Source: Geofilum rubicundum JCM 15548 (GTDB lineage: Bacteria; Bacteroidota; Bacteroidia; Bacteroidales; Marinilabiliaceae). From it: DNA of 64,000 nucleotides. The notes beneath the pieces are model-generated. The model made no database searches. It saw only the letters and a list, made by a program, of their open reading frames with translations, and was not told the origin of the DNA. This document shows positions 17,944 through 29,223 of this stretch, piece after piece. How positions within the stretch are numbered: position 1 is the stretch's first letter; every line of letters begins with the position of its first letter. The DNA is taken from NCBI RefSeq assembly GCF_000974365.1, contig NZ_BAZW01000023.1, positions 1 through 64,000 of the forward strand, in the 5' to 3' direction. Position numbers and translations under genes: made by a program.

Positions 17944-19122
17944 TTATAAATGCCTGTTATATACTAATATAGATGACTCAATGCGAATTCTAAGATGGCC
18001 TAAATTATTTGGACTTTTTTTATGTGATTCATTAGCTTTCAGTTTAGCTATTTTACGTTCAAGTGTAGCTTTCAATTCTTTTGCTTTAGTTAGATCAATT
18101 GGCTTTTTTTTATATACTATGTTGTAAATAAGACCGAAGAGATAAATATCCAGATCTATGATTGAAGGATATTCCTTGTATAATCCTAATTGTGCTATTG
18201 TTTGTTCTAATTGTGAGTATTCTCTGTCAAAAGTTTTGTTGGGTATTAAATCTGAAAATTTCCCAAAGGTTTCGGAGTCAATGTCATTGATAGAATTGTA
18301 GATATATTCTTCATAGTATTTTTCCATTTTCGGTTTGTAACCTCTTGCGACCTTACTGAAATTTCCGCTTTTGTGATAATGAGCTAAAAGGGACAGGTAT
18401 CTAACAAAATCCGCTTTTGCCTGAGTATTGATTGTTTTTATCACAATTCTCTCACAGAATTTGGGCGAAAAGAAGCCAACTAGATCTTGATCTAAGAAAT
18501 ATAATGATTCCCTGCTTTCTTGTGGTAATAACGGTTCACCTTGAATATTTATATTTCTAAAAACCGATGAATAGTATTTTTGTTGTTCTTTCTCTGATGT
18601 GACCTGCGGAACAAGATAGGAAAAACCTAGGTAAGTTGAATTCAGAAAACATTCATCAATCTGTAGGTCAATAACCTTGTAATTCCCTTCTATAATCCTA
18701 TTAAGTATAGCTTCTTTGTTATTCCCCTTTTGTGTCAAATTAGAAAAATTCCATTCTAGAATATTATCCAGTAGTAAATTATCTTCCTCTTCTTCCATGT
18801 CATCCCTCTCATTAGCAAATAGATCTATTGTACTTTTGTATTTTTGCTTATCTGGATACAACCCTAGATGCGCTAGTAATATGCTCGTTAATCTTTGCTG
18901 CCCATCCAAAATGAGGTTTTGATTAGTCGACCCTAACTTAAAGGCTCCAATTGTTACTGGTGGCACAAATTGCTTGCCTTTTAAGGTTTCAATTAGGGTC
19001 TTAACCTTCTTTTCATTCCATACAAAAAAGCGTTGATAGTCAGGTAGCTTTAAATTCTTGTTGAGAATTAGAGTAATCCAGTGTTTTAGAGTGTATTCAC
19101 CATAATATACCTTGTTATTCAT
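17944..19122 (-). CDS. DUF262 (GmrS/ParB-like) domain protein
   Basis: A 392-residue protein. The N-terminal domain has PDYQRFFVWNEKKVKTLI and the hallmark LILDGQQRLTSILLAH (DGQQR near residue 75), which define DUF262, the ParB/Srx-like NTPase fold of GmrSD-type enzymes. The C-terminal half is charged and helical, without an obvious HNH (DUF1524) nuclease motif. It is followed one base later by a 186-residue partner. DUF262 proteins often belong to defence against modified phage DNA; that role here is inferred. The pair sits between capsule genes on the same strand. Confidence 0.8.
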   Translation of the reverse strand: MNNKVYYGEYTLKHWITLILNKNLKLPDYQRFFVWNEKKVKTLIETLKGKQFVPPVTIGAFKLGSTNQNLILDGQQRLTSILLAHLGLYPDKQKYKSTIDLFANERDDMEEEEDNLLLDNILEWNFSNLTQKGNNKEAILNRIIEGNYKVIDLQIDECFLNSTYLGFSYLVPQVTSEKEQQKYYSSVFRNINIQGEPLLPQESRESLYFLDQDLVGFFSPKFCERIVIKTINTQAKADFVRYLSLLAHYHKSGNFSKVARGYKPKMEKYYEEYIYNSINDIDSETFGKFSDLIPNKTFDREYSQLEQTIAQLGLYKEYPSIIDLDIYLFGLIYNIVYKKKPIDLTKAKELKATLERKIAKLKANESHKKSPNNLGHLRIRIESSILVYNRHL

Positions 19123-19279
19123 GATTTCGGCTAGCTGTTAGTTGTTCGAGATCTATTTTTTTAAGTTCCTTCATACGTTTTCGTTTTGCATTTCTAACTA
19201 TTGTGTGGATGTTAGATCTTTCGTGTAAAATACAATCCTGTTTATCAACTGGATGGGAGTTTGTTTGATTGATCAGACA

Positions 19280-20311
19280 TTATGTATCTAGCGAAAATGG
19301 GGTTCCCTTTTGGATGGTCTTATTTACTTTTTTTCCAATGATGTCTGGTAAGTACTTAGGATGTAGGCCGAAGTTTGGTCGTATTGACTTAACAGCATCT
19401 TCTGTTATAACGTCTCCTTTTTTTAGGTTCTTAACTACAAAGATGGATCGAGCAAATTTCTTACTTTGCTTCGCTTTTTCGCTTAATCTATAAGTGACAT
19501 TTCCTGTGGCCTGCTCTGCCACTCTAACAGCGGTTACCATTTCAGAAAACTCCTTTTCACTCAGTGAAAAGGATACATCTGGCCCTCCTATTGTTTTATC
19601 GAGGATGAAGTGTTTTTCAATAACTCTTGCACCCAGGGAGACCGCGACTATGGGTGCAATTGTGCCTAATGTGTGATCTGATATTCCGACTTCAACTCTA
19701 AACTTCTTTTTCATGTTTGGGATAGTCGTCAGATTAGCCTCTTCTATAGGAGCAGGATACGAAGATGTACATTTAAGCAAAACTATATTGTTATTGCCAG
19801 TCTCTCTACATGTTTTTACTGCAAGATCAATATCCTCAAACTCTGCAATGCCAGTGGAAATAATCATTGGCCGCCCTTTAGATGCAGTGTATTCTATTAG
19901 CGGGATATCCTGTATTTCAAAGGACGCAATTTTATATGCAGGTGGGTTAAATTGCTCCAAAAAATCGACTGAAGTTTTGTCAAAAGGTGTAGAAAAGCAT
20001 ATTAGGCCTTCTTCTCTTGCTACATCAAATAATCTTTGATGCCAATCCCAAGGCGTGTATGCCTCGTTGTATAAGTCATAAAGGGTGCGCCCTTCCCATA
20101 TAGAGCCTTTCAATACTTCTTTGAAGTAAATGTTGTCGCACTCAATTGTCATTGTATCGGGCGTGTATGTCTGGAGTTTTATGGCGTCAGCTCCTGCTCT
20201 TTTTGCAGCACGTATTGTCTCGGTGGCAATAGCGATGTCTTGTCCGTGATTAGCGGATAGCTCGGCAATAATAAGTGTTTTTTCGTCGATGTCAAAAGAG
20301 CCTATTTTCAT
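19280..20311 (-). CDS. pseI: Pseudaminic acid synthase (set 1)
   Basis: A 343-residue NeuB-family enzyme. It condenses 6-deoxy-AltdiNAc with phosphoenolpyruvate to make pseudaminic acid. The TIM barrel shows IIAELSANHGQD, DAIKLQTYTPDT, CFSTPFD and SSYPAPIEEANL. A C-terminal antifreeze-like SAF domain follows (SIFVVKNLKKGDVIT, then GLHPKYLPDIIGKKV). Full length for the family. It is the last gene of pse set 1, 29 bases after pseH. A close paralogue lies at 52500-53540. Confidence 0.93.
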   Translation of the reverse strand: MKIGSFDIDEKTLIIAELSANHGQDIAIATETIRAAKRAGADAIKLQTYTPDTMTIECDNIYFKEVLKGSIWEGRTLYDLYNEAYTPWDWHQRLFDVAREEGLICFSTPFDKTSVDFLEQFNPPAYKIASFEIQDIPLIEYTASKGRPMIISTGIAEFEDIDLAVKTCRETGNNNIVLLKCTSSYPAPIEEANLTTIPNMKKKFRVEVGISDHTLGTIAPIVAVSLGARVIEKHFILDKTIGGPDVSFSLSEKEFSEMVTAVRVAEQATGNVTYRLSEKAKQSKKFARSIFVVKNLKKGDVITEDAVKSIRPNFGLHPKYLPDIIGKKVNKTIQKGTPFSLDT

Positions 20312-20340
20312 TTTTAATTGATTTATATACTACACAAGGT

Positions 20341-20766
20341 TCATTTTTTATTAGGGTTTCTGAAAACTTTTTTAAAACCCGCCCTTTCAAATGATTTTAT
20401 GGAGCCGATATTGCATTTTTTTATGTAAGCAATTATATCGTTGTTGTTTGATTTCCAGAAGTTATGGCATCCAGCTTCGATTATTGAACTGCCCAAGCCT
20501 TTTTTTCTGAATGAAGGAGATATTGTTATGCTTATAATTACCACATCATTTTTTTCAATTCGCACGTGTCCTATTGGGGTCTGTTCTGATGAGAAATGAT
20601 ACCAATAACAGTTTTTGTCTGATAGCTTTTTGTAAAACCACTGTAAATGTTCTTCCCATGTTATTGGTTCTGAAATAAAGGAATAGTGCCTCGTTTCGGG
20701 GTCATTGCTCCATTCGAAAATGACTTCACAATCTGGTTCAATAATATTTCGAATTTCAATTTTCAT
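20341..20766 (-). CDS. pseH: UDP-4-amino-sugar N-acetyltransferase (set 1)
   Basis: A 141-residue GNAT-family protein. It should acetylate the 4-amino group of UDP-4-amino-4,6-dideoxy-AltNAc using acetyl-CoA. Features are NDPETRHYSF and EEHLQWFYKKL near the start, the pantetheine-binding SPSFRKKGLGSSIIEAG, and a C-terminal SFERAGFKKVF. It is slightly shorter than its paralogue at 53551-54021 (156 residues), ending in NPNKK. It overlaps pseG by four bases, so the two are co-translated. Confidence 0.88.
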   Translation of the reverse strand: MKIEIRNIIEPDCEVIFEWSNDPETRHYSFISEPITWEEHLQWFYKKLSDKNCYWYHFSSEQTPIGHVRIEKNDVVIISITISPSFRKKGLGSSIIEAGCHNFWKSNNNDIIAYIKKCNIGSIKSFERAGFKKVFRNPNKK

Positions 20767-21749
20767 AGCTCAAGAAAAGCATTTACTAATCTTATATTTG
20801 ATTTTCTGTCTAGCATTTTCACTTGATTTTTAGTAACTCTACGAATGGTATCGGGTGTGGTAATTTTCTTGATAGCAGCACATAGGCTGAGGCTTCCAAT
20901 TTTTGTCCAATCTCCTATGCAGATAGCAAGTTCTTGTTCTTTTATGCTGTCGTAATTTTTTTTTTGGTTTTCTACAAAATAACCGCAAATAAATGGCAGT
21001 CTTGCTGCACATGCTTCAATAGAAACTGTGCTAGCAGGTAATAGACCAAATTCAGAAGTTCGCATGAGTGATAAAATCTGAAAAGAAGATAGGTGTTCAA
21101 AATGACTCACATTTATGCTATTATTGCCATGAAAGGTTGAGTTTACTTTACCGACGACTACAATTGGTTTTGGAAATTTGATTTGATTTAGTATGTGTAA
21201 GGTTTTTGAAGAAAGGTCTAGTGGATCAGTGCCCCCCATAATAATTACTGCGCCATACTTTTTTTCGTCAAATGACGCATCATCTTGAAAATATGGCTGG
21301 CGTAGCAATGCGAAATCTAATCCTGTTAATACTTTAGTGTAAGTTTCCTTTGAATAAACACTTGGATCAGCACCAATGGAATGATTAATGATCATATCTG
21401 CGACGAAGTGAATTTCATTCAGGTCATCTATGCAAACCAACTTGCATCCTTTGGCACGGATTGCACGTTGATAGTCGGTTGAAAAGAAATAGTTATCTAA
21501 GACAACAATTTCATTTCCTGTTAGTATGTTTAGAAATTGCAAGTAGTGTTCGTCATCATTAGATAGATTAATGTACTTGTGACAAACCGAGCTTATTTCT
21601 TTAAGTTGATATTCTGAAGGATTACGTGTAGCAAATATACAATTGAAAGCCTGATTTAACATCTCTGCCAAAGCCAATGATCTTATGAAATGCCCCATCC
21701 CCAGGTTTGCACCACCGTCAGCTCGAAAGATTATGGTGCCTTTAGCCAT
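20763..21749 (-). CDS. pseG: UDP-6-deoxy-AltdiNAc hydrolase (set 1)
   Basis: A 328-residue GT-B-like hydrolase that removes UDP before the PseI step. The N-terminus has IIFRADGGANLGMGHFIRSL with the catalytic-region GxGHxxR motif. The middle has IVVLDNYFFSTDYQ and LVCIDDL, and the nucleotide-binding half has IIMGGTDPLD and PASTVSIEACAARLPFICG. Length is typical. It overlaps pseF by eight bases and pseH by four. Compared with the set 2 copy it is the more diverged member, so the two sets did not arise by a recent duplication. Confidence 0.88.
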   Translation of the reverse strand: MAKGTIIFRADGGANLGMGHFIRSLALAEMLNQAFNCIFATRNPSEYQLKEISSVCHKYINLSNDDEHYLQFLNILTGNEIVVLDNYFFSTDYQRAIRAKGCKLVCIDDLNEIHFVADMIINHSIGADPSVYSKETYTKVLTGLDFALLRQPYFQDDASFDEKKYGAVIIMGGTDPLDLSSKTLHILNQIKFPKPIVVVGKVNSTFHGNNSINVSHFEHLSSFQILSLMRTSEFGLLPASTVSIEACAARLPFICGYFVENQKKNYDSIKEQELAICIGDWTKIGSLSLCAAIKKITTPDTIRRVTKNQVKMLDRKSNIRLVNAFLEL

Positions 21750-22431
21750 GAGTAATGTGATATTTTAACTCTGCTATACGCCAATCATCCATTGTGTCTA
21801 TATCTTGAACTTCTGATTCGTTCAAAATGATAGCAGTTCCTTGGTTACAAAAAAATGTACCCTCTTTTTTAAGCGCTTCAGTTTTTATCCAATAGAATGA
21901 TCCCGAATCATGATAAGCAGTTTTGAGATCCTGGCTCCTAGTTTTAATATGTTCTGGCCATACCATTTTTAATTTACCATCCACGCTAATTTCTAAAGCA
22001 CGTAATATCGGATACGTGAATTTGACGACTGGACAAACAGAATTGAATGATCCTTCTTGTAATTTAAAATATCCTTTAATAATACTATGTGGCTTGATTA
22101 GGGGGGCAGTTGGTAAAATGCAGCAGACGTTTTCAAAATAGACACCCTGGAGTTTGTAATTATTTATGACTTCATTCGCTACATCAGCGAGAGTGGCATA
22201 ATCGTCTGAGTTCTTATTAGTTCTTAAGAAGGGCACTTTGGCGCCGTATTTTATGGATATATTTCTTATCTCTTCATCATCTGTTGAGACCATCACTTCG
22301 TCAAACAATCCGCTTTCTATTGCTGCTTTTATTGAGTAGGCAATGATTGGTTTCCCCAGGAATTCTTTGATGTTTTTTCTCGGAATTCGCTTGCTTCCGC
22401 CTCTTGCAGGGATAATAGCCAAATTACTCAT
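21742..22431 (-). CDS. pseF: Pseudaminic acid cytidylyltransferase (set 1)
   Basis: A 229-residue CMP-sugar synthase. It activates pseudaminic acid with CTP. The N-terminal signature IIPARGGSKRIPRKNIKEF binds CTP, followed by DEVMVSTDDEEI and CCILPTAPL. Near the C-terminus YHDSGSFYWIK and EVQDIDTMDDW complete the family pattern. It overlaps pseG and pseC by eight bases each. Its product CMP-Pse is the donor for a surface glycosyltransferase. Confidence 0.92.
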   Translation of the reverse strand: MSNLAIIPARGGSKRIPRKNIKEFLGKPIIAYSIKAAIESGLFDEVMVSTDDEEIRNISIKYGAKVPFLRTNKNSDDYATLADVANEVINNYKLQGVYFENVCCILPTAPLIKPHSIIKGYFKLQEGSFNSVCPVVKFTYPILRALEISVDGKLKMVWPEHIKTRSQDLKTAYHDSGSFYWIKTEALKKEGTFFCNQGTAIILNESEVQDIDTMDDWRIAELKYHITHG

Positions 22432-23575
22432 AGTAGCTTTTTATGGTGCCTATCACATAATCTTGCTCTGCATTCGTTAAGGTCGGAAACATAGGTAAAC
22501 TTAGGCATCGCTCGTAATACCTTTCAGCCATCGGGCAATCACCTTCTTTCCACCCAAATTGTTCATAATATGGCATTAAGTGGACTGGTATGTAATGTAC
22601 TTGTGAAAAAATATTGTTTTCGCGTAAGTAATTATACAAACCCAACCTGTTGTCAACTTCTATTATGTAAAGATGATATGCATGACCATCTACAACTCCT
22701 GACTGGCCATGAATAAACTGGATATTTTCAAAGGCTCTATTGTATTTTTTAGCAATTTCCTTTCGCCTTTCTAATCCTTCATCGGCTCTTTTTAATTGAC
22801 TATTTCCTAACGCAGCCTGTATATCTGATAATCTGTAATTGAACCCTAGTTCTTGCATTTCATAGTACCACCCCCCATGGTGTTGAATTAACAGGTTTGC
22901 ATCCTTGGTTATACCATGTGTTCGCAAGAGCAGGAGCTTTTTATACAATTCTTCATTGTTTGTAGTAATCATTCCACCTTCACCGGATGCGATGTGCTTT
23001 ACAGGATGGAATGAGAAAATGGCTAAATCCGCATATAGTCCATTTCCACATATTTGATTTTCTCCAGCACTATCTGAAAAGTAACCTCCAGGAGCATGAC
23101 AGGCATCTTCAATAATCCAACAATCGTATTCTTTGGCAAGTTTATGAAAGGCTTCTAAATCGACGGCTCTGCCAGCAAAGTCAACAGGAATAATGCCTTT
23201 AAAGGTGCCTGTTGGGTGTGATTGGAGTAATTTTTCAACTCCTTTGATGTCCAATAGATATGTTTCAGGGTCAATATCTGCAAATACAACCTCTCCTCCG
23301 GCATAGCGCACACAATTAGCAGACGCAGCAAATGTAATTGGTGTAGTTATTACTTTATCGCCCGGCTTCACATTTAATGCAAGAGTACAAAGGTGAAGAG
23401 CTGCAGTTCCATTGGCTACCGCTATGGCGTATTTTACGCCTATGTATTTAGCAAAAGCAATTTCGAATTCAGAGACTGCTGGTCCTTGCGTTAAGTAATC
23501 TGACTTTAAAACATTAACTACCGCTCCAATATCCTCCTGGGTAATAGCTTGTCGTCCGTAAGGTATTGCCTTCAT
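22424..23575 (-). CDS. pseC: UDP-4-keto-sugar aminotransferase (set 1)
   Basis: I chose the ATG at 23575 (MKAIPYGRQAI) to match the set 2 copy; an ATG two codons upstream is also in frame. The 383-residue PLP-dependent enzyme of the DegT/DnrJ/EryC1 family converts the PseB product to the 4-amino sugar. Landmarks are NGTAALHL, IIEDACHAPGG and the PLP-lysine motif FSFHPVKHIASGEGG, then GFNYRLSDIQAALG. It overlaps pseF by eight bases. Full length and apparently intact. Confidence 0.92.
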   Translation of the reverse strand: MKAIPYGRQAITQEDIGAVVNVLKSDYLTQGPAVSEFEIAFAKYIGVKYAIAVANGTAALHLCTLALNVKPGDKVITTPITFAASANCVRYAGGEVVFADIDPETYLLDIKGVEKLLQSHPTGTFKGIIPVDFAGRAVDLEAFHKLAKEYDCWIIEDACHAPGGYFSDSAGENQICGNGLYADLAIFSFHPVKHIASGEGGMITTNNEELYKKLLLLRTHGITKDANLLIQHHGGWYYEMQELGFNYRLSDIQAALGNSQLKRADEGLERRKEIAKKYNRAFENIQFIHGQSGVVDGHAYHLYIIEVDNRLGLYNYLRENNIFSQVHYIPVHLMPYYEQFGWKEGDCPMAERYYERCLSLPMFPTLTNAEQDYVIGTIKSYYE

Positions 23576-23604
23576 ATGCATTTTAAATTGGTAATGTACT
23601 TGGC

Positions 23605-24626
<1,022 letters not shown>

Positions 24627-24738
24627 TTAGAGTGTATGTTTATCAGCGTGGTAATTGATGTGAAATTTTGCTCCAACCAGTAAATCGGTTTTGTTGAGTC
24701 TAAGCGTATTGTTTTTGTCTGGCTTAGTGTATTTCATC

Positions 24739-26525
24739 TTAAAAAATTTCTTCGTATTTTATTTCCCCTGAGATTCTACCATTTGCCACTCTTATTATTC
24801 TTGAGCAATACTTCAAGGTGGTTTTACGATGAGCAATGATGATAAGGGTTAAGTTGCCATCTGCCAATGAGCGGATTGATTCCGTGATTTCTTCTTCAGT
24901 CTTTGTGTCAAGAGCAGAAGTGGCTTCGTCAAATAGTAATATATCAGCGCCGGCATATAGGGCTCTCGCAATACCAACGCGCTGCCTTTGGCCTCCGGAT
25001 AGTTTAGTACCTCGCTCTCCAATGAGGGTATGCACCGAATCGGGGAGTGTTTGGACGAAGTCCCACAGACTAGCCTGTTTAAGGGCTTTTTCCAGTTTTT
25101 CTAAGTCTATTTCACCACCCTTTAGCCCAAAAGCCACGTTTTCGGCGACGGAGCTGTCGATGATGTAAACCTCCTGTTGTACATAACCAATACGGTCGCG
25201 CCACGATTTTAGTGTGTTTCTATTTAGTGGCTTGTCGTCAATGAGGATTTCTCCTTCTGTAGCTCCCAAAACCCGAGTAGGAGATTCATAAGGGTGGTTT
25301 TGCCGGAACCGGATACGCCAATCAACCCCAAGCTCTCTCCTTTGTTGATGCTTAGGTTCACATTGTTAAGCATTTTTTCTTTGGCATCGGGAAACTGAAA
25401 GGAAAGGTGCTTTATATGGATGCCGCTGTTGAACTGAATTTCTTCGTGTTGTTCGTTCTCTGGGATAAATCCATTGACTTCGTTTACTATGTCGAAGGTG
25501 TATTGGTAGCCTTTGACGCTGATCAGCGCCAACATAATGCGGTTGGTTGAGGGTAGGATACGGTAGGCAGCCAGGGCGTACATTCCGAGGAGGGCTGCAA
25601 GTCCGGCGCGATCGGGCAAGAACCAAAGTCCGTAAGCGGTTATTGCAAAAACGGTGATGACCATGCCTGTTTCCAGAACTTTTGTTGGTGCTGCGTTGTA
25701 AACGGTTCGGCGTATGTTTAGTTTAACCAGGCGGCCAATGAAATCAGAAATGCGTTTGCGAAACACTGGTTGGGTGTTGGTGATTTCTACATCGGGGAAT
25801 CCGTGTACGCTCTGAAAAATACTTTTGGTTAGTTCGGGGGCTATTGAGTTGACTTCTTTTTCGAGTTTAAGTGCTCGCCCCTTTACCCAGTTGTAAAACA
25901 GGAAGAAAACCGGTAGAATGGTGATGGTGAGTAAGAGTATTGCTTTTGGGTCGTATAGAAAAAGGCCGGTGAGTATTAGAACCAGGATTAAAAGTTCGTT
26001 GAGCAAGTTGAATGTGGGGAGCACAATTTGGTTGGCAAATTGGTTGGGTACAATATGTATGTTTCGAAGTATAATATTAGAGTTGGTTTTCTTAAAGAAA
26101 GGAAAACCTTTGCTGTAATACAGTTGGTGTAATCTGTTGGAGAAATACTGATAAAGTGATAATGAAAAACGTGCCTGGGAACGAACGATGTAGATGCTGG
26201 CTATGTTTTTGAATACTATGGCTACGACGATTAGTCCTGCAAGCGATAGTATAAATTGGTTTTCGGAGTTGAATCCTACAAAGCTGTATATTTTGCTGAT
26301 GGTGTGGTGCGATTGAATGACACCGGGTTGCAGAATGACTGAAAATAATGGGAGAAAGGCTGCCAGGCCAACCAACTCAAACATGGAGTTAAGAAAGAGC
26401 AGCGCAATCATTTTAAAGGATTTTTTGCGATAGGCGGGTGGCAACACGCGCCTAAGCTTGAGCAGGGTTCCTGTGATTATGTTGTTCTTGATAATATGCT
26501 TGATGGTTTGGTTCATGATTTGCAT
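24739..26525 (-). pseudogene. MsbA/PglK-like ABC exporter, one frameshift in the ATPase domain
   Basis: The upstream frame, 25224-26525, gives a six-helix membrane domain and the Walker A motif [16 protein letters not shown], then fails. The downstream frame, 24739-25269, continues [11 protein letters not shown] with signature LSGGQRQRVG, Walker B ILLFDEATSALD and the H-loop IIAHRKTT. One missing T in a T-run at about 25271-25274 explains the break; repaired, the protein is about 595 residues. Such exporters flip lipid-linked oligosaccharides or lipid A. In a pse locus, a PglK-like glycolipid flippase is the natural reading. The homopolymer position makes an assembly error plausible. Confidence 0.82.
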
Positions 26526-26560
26526 TGATGAAGCACAAGAATGTAATTGCTTATGCCTAT

Positions 26561-28057
26561 TTAGTTACTCTCGAGAATCTTTTTGGGCGTGACTTGTATT
26601 AATGTTCCTTCGAGGCTCGTGTGGATTTGCATCGGAATCTTTTGAATGAGTCTGGTGACCATATTTTGTTGGGTTATTGGGGTGTAGGTAAAAGTATCGC
26701 CAAATACAAAATGCTGTTTGTAAGCTTCAATAATATCGGGCGTGGTTTGTGAAGAGATGAAAAGGTAATTGGGTTGAAATTCTTCTTTATGGTAGTGGGC
26801 GCGTGCTTCGTTTGATTGAACGCGTTGGATGTATTGGAAATCAGAATGATTATTGATTACTGCATAATAATACCTGTCGTCGCCTACCACCCGGCTTTGT
26901 GCGGGCAGATGCTTGCTCACCCAGGCTGTTAGCTGCTTGTTGTTGCGCTGGGGCACGGTGGTGGCAATGGTTGCTGACTTAAGCAGGAAAACACCTCCAT
27001 TGACACCTAACAACAAGGCTATAGCCCCAAAGGCAGTTAGTCGATTGAGGCAGCTGGTGTTCGCTTTAGCTTGCTTTTCAAAGGCCATGCCGATGATCAG
27101 GTACCAAAAGGGGACTACCAAGGCGGAGTAGGCTCCGGTGTCTTTAACCAGTAGGTAAAAAAAGGGGATGGGAAGTAGAATCAGCCAAAATTTTTGTTGT
27201 TGGTAGTGTTGTTTAAAAAGCAGGGCGATACTCATGAGGCCTAAGGCTATCATAGGGTATTGATGGAAAGGAATGGAAAAGTTCCCTCCAAGAAAACTGG
27301 AAGTGAGTGTATGGCCTGTAAAGCTGCTGGAGTGACTTTGGGTATATGCTGCTAAAAAGTTGGAGAGTGAGCCAAAACCTATACCAATCCAAATAGCATA
27401 AAGCAGCATGGAGGTTAGAAGAAGGGTTGCTGCTTGCTGGTATTGTTTGTTTTTGATATTGGTGAAAAACACGAGTGCAAAGAAGGGCAATACCAAAATA
27501 GCAATACGTAGGGTGGTCAATACCGCTAAAGTGCCTAAGAGGGCAATGAATTGCTGTTTGATGGATGAATGCCCCGTGAGATGTAGGTTGATGGCCCCAA
27601 GAAAGAACGCTAAGGCCACCAGGTCCATGCGTCCGCTGTGCGCGTTTTGGACAAAGATAACATCAAAGGCCAGCAAGATGGTCATGAGGTACAAAGTTGT
27701 TGACCGCCACCCCAGCTTTTTTATAATCCGGGAAAAAAGAAATATGGAAACGATTGCACCCAATAAGTTGGCTAATCGAAAACTAAAAAGACCGAAACCC
27801 AAGGTCTTTGTGATGAGTCCGGTTAGTAAGAAATAAATAGGTCCGTAGAGTAGTACGGGTTCACCATTTGATTGAAGTGGGCATACAGCAAGATGAAAAC
27901 CGCTACCATTAATAAATGAATGGGTTATAGATGCGAAAAACGTTTCGTCGAACCAGGGTAGTGGACTATATGGTAAGGCCCAGAAGTGCCAAAGTGCAGC
28001 CATTAGTATGACTAGAACAAAGCTTGGTTTGGCATATTTTTGTGTTTGGGAAAGCAT
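26561..28057 (-). CDS. GT39/ArnT-like membrane glycosyltransferase
   Basis: A 498-residue protein with about eleven hydrophobic spans. The first periplasmic loop holds [13 protein letters not shown], the acidic (D/E-rich) motif of the PMT/ArnT superfamily, and [10 protein letters not shown] follows. A soluble C-terminal region of about 130 residues begins near [18 protein letters not shown]. These enzymes use polyprenyl-phosphate sugars to modify lipid A or proteins on the periplasmic side. It is the last gene of a five-gene run with wecE, a wecD-like gene, a GT2 and an EmrE-like gene, three bases after wecE. Confidence 0.82.
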   Translation of the reverse strand: MLSQTQKYAKPSFVLVILMAALWHFWALPYSPLPWFDETFFASITHSFINGSGFHLAVCPLQSNGEPVLLYGPIYFLLTGLITKTLGFGLFSFRLANLLGAIVSIFLFSRIIKKLGWRSTTLYLMTILLAFDVIFVQNAHSGRMDLVALAFFLGAINLHLTGHSSIKQQFIALLGTLAVLTTLRIAILVLPFFALVFFTNIKNKQYQQAATLLLTSMLLYAIWIGIGFGSLSNFLAAYTQSHSSSFTGHTLTSSFLGGNFSIPFHQYPMIALGLMSIALLFKQHYQQQKFWLILLPIPFFYLLVKDTGAYSALVVPFWYLIIGMAFEKQAKANTSCLNRLTAFGAIALLLGVNGGVFLLKSATIATTVPQRNNKQLTAWVSKHLPAQSRVVGDDRYYYAVINNHSDFQYIQRVQSNEARAHYHKEEFQPNYLFISSQTTPDIIEAYKQHFVFGDTFTYTPITQQNMVTRLIQKIPMQIHTSLEGTLIQVTPKKILESN

Positions 28058-28060
28058 TTC

Positions 28061-29206
28061 TTAGCCTTGATTAAAATTGTTTATTGTTTCGCAAATATCT
28101 TCAACCTCGGCGAGATCATAATATAAGGGGAGGCGCACCAAACAATCGGAGTAGTAGTCCGATTTAGGCAATTGGTTGCCGGTGTATTTCGGCTTGTAAT
28201 AGGGACTGTTGTGTAAACTCAGGTAGTGAAATACTGCGTGTATGTTGTGTTTTTTAAGGTGTTCGATTAATTGGGTACGGAACTTGGGGCTGGGGCAGAC
28301 GAGGTAAAACATGTGGGCATTTGGGGTGGCATAATCGGGTGTGTAGGGGAGGAGTACACCTGTTTTGGCTGCCCAGGTTTGCAATGAGGCCTGGTATTGG
28401 TTCCAGATGGCCTTCCGTTGGTTTTGTATCCGGTCCAGTTCTTCTAATTGTGCCCAAAGAAAGGCGGCGGTAATTTCTCCGGGTAGGAAGCTGCTGCCGG
28501 TATCTACCCATCCGTATTTGTTGACTTCTCCTCTGAAGAATTCGGCTCTGTTGGTGCCTTTTTCCCAAAGAATTTCGGCTCGTTTTATAAAGCGCGGATC
28601 GTTAATGGCCAAAAGGCCTCCTTCGCCGCATTGAATGTTTTTGGTTTCATGGAACGAAAAACATCCCAAGTGTCCAATGGATCCAAGTGCTCTGGGTTTT
28701 TGCGGGGGCTCTTTGGGTGATTTGAAATAGCTGTCTATGGCTTGTGCGGCATCTTCAATTACAAAGAGATTGTATTTGTCGGCAAGCTGCATGATTTTGT
28801 CCATATCGCAGGCCACGCCGGCATAATGGACGGGTACAATGGCTTTGGTTTTTGGCGTGATGAGTGCCTCAATCTGCTCTTCGTCCATGCCGGGGTGATC
28901 TTTTCGACTATCGACAAAGCGCAGAACTGCTCCCTGGCGCACAAAGGCGAGTGCTGTACTTACAAAGGTGTAAGAGGGCAGTATTACTTCATCGCCGGGT
29001 TGTATGTCGACCAAGAGGGCACACATTTCCAGTGCATCGGTACAGCTGGTGGTCAGGAGGGTCTTTTTGAAGCCCCATCGTTCTTCGAAATAGTTTTGAC
29101 AAAGTTTCGTGTATTTGCCGTTGCCGCTGATGTGTCCGGTAGCTACTGCACCATAAATGTGGTGCACTTCTTTTCCGGTGATATGGGGCTTGTTGAAGGG
29201 GATCAT
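28061..29206 (-). CDS. wecE: dTDP-4-amino-4,6-dideoxygalactose transaminase
   Basis: A 381-residue DegT-family PLP enzyme very like E. coli WecE/RffA: MIPFNKPHITGKE, LLTTSCTDALEMCALL, QPGDEVILPSYTFVSTALAF, VPVHYAGVACDMDKIM and the PLP-lysine motif FSFHETKNIQCGEGG, then ILWEKGTNRAEFFRGEV. It aminates dTDP-4-keto-6-deoxyglucose to dTDP-Fuc4N. Neighbours are a WecD-like acetyltransferase upstream and the GT39 enzyme three bases downstream. No rmlA/rmlB genes are in the window. Confidence 0.92.
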   Translation of the reverse strand: MIPFNKPHITGKEVHHIYGAVATGHISGNGKYTKLCQNYFEERWGFKKTLLTTSCTDALEMCALLVDIQPGDEVILPSYTFVSTALAFVRQGAVLRFVDSRKDHPGMDEEQIEALITPKTKAIVPVHYAGVACDMDKIMQLADKYNLFVIEDAAQAIDSYFKSPKEPPQKPRALGSIGHLGCFSFHETKNIQCGEGGLLAINDPRFIKRAEILWEKGTNRAEFFRGEVNKYGWVDTGSSFLPGEITAAFLWAQLEELDRIQNQRKAIWNQYQASLQTWAAKTGVLLPYTPDYATPNAHMFYLVCPSPKFRTQLIEHLKKHNIHAVFHYLSLHNSPYYKPKYTGNQLPKSDYYSDCLVRLPLYYDLAEVEDICETINNFNQG

Positions 29207-29223
29207 GGGTAGAATAACTCGTA

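Noticed and set aside
25265-25280. Programmed frameshift in the ABC exporter at the T-run
   Set aside because: A single missing T in a run of four is better explained by mutation or consensus error; ABC exporters are not known to use frameshifting.
28742-29212. 156-codon plus-strand frame opposite wecE
   Set aside because: Antisense shadow of a well-identified gene.
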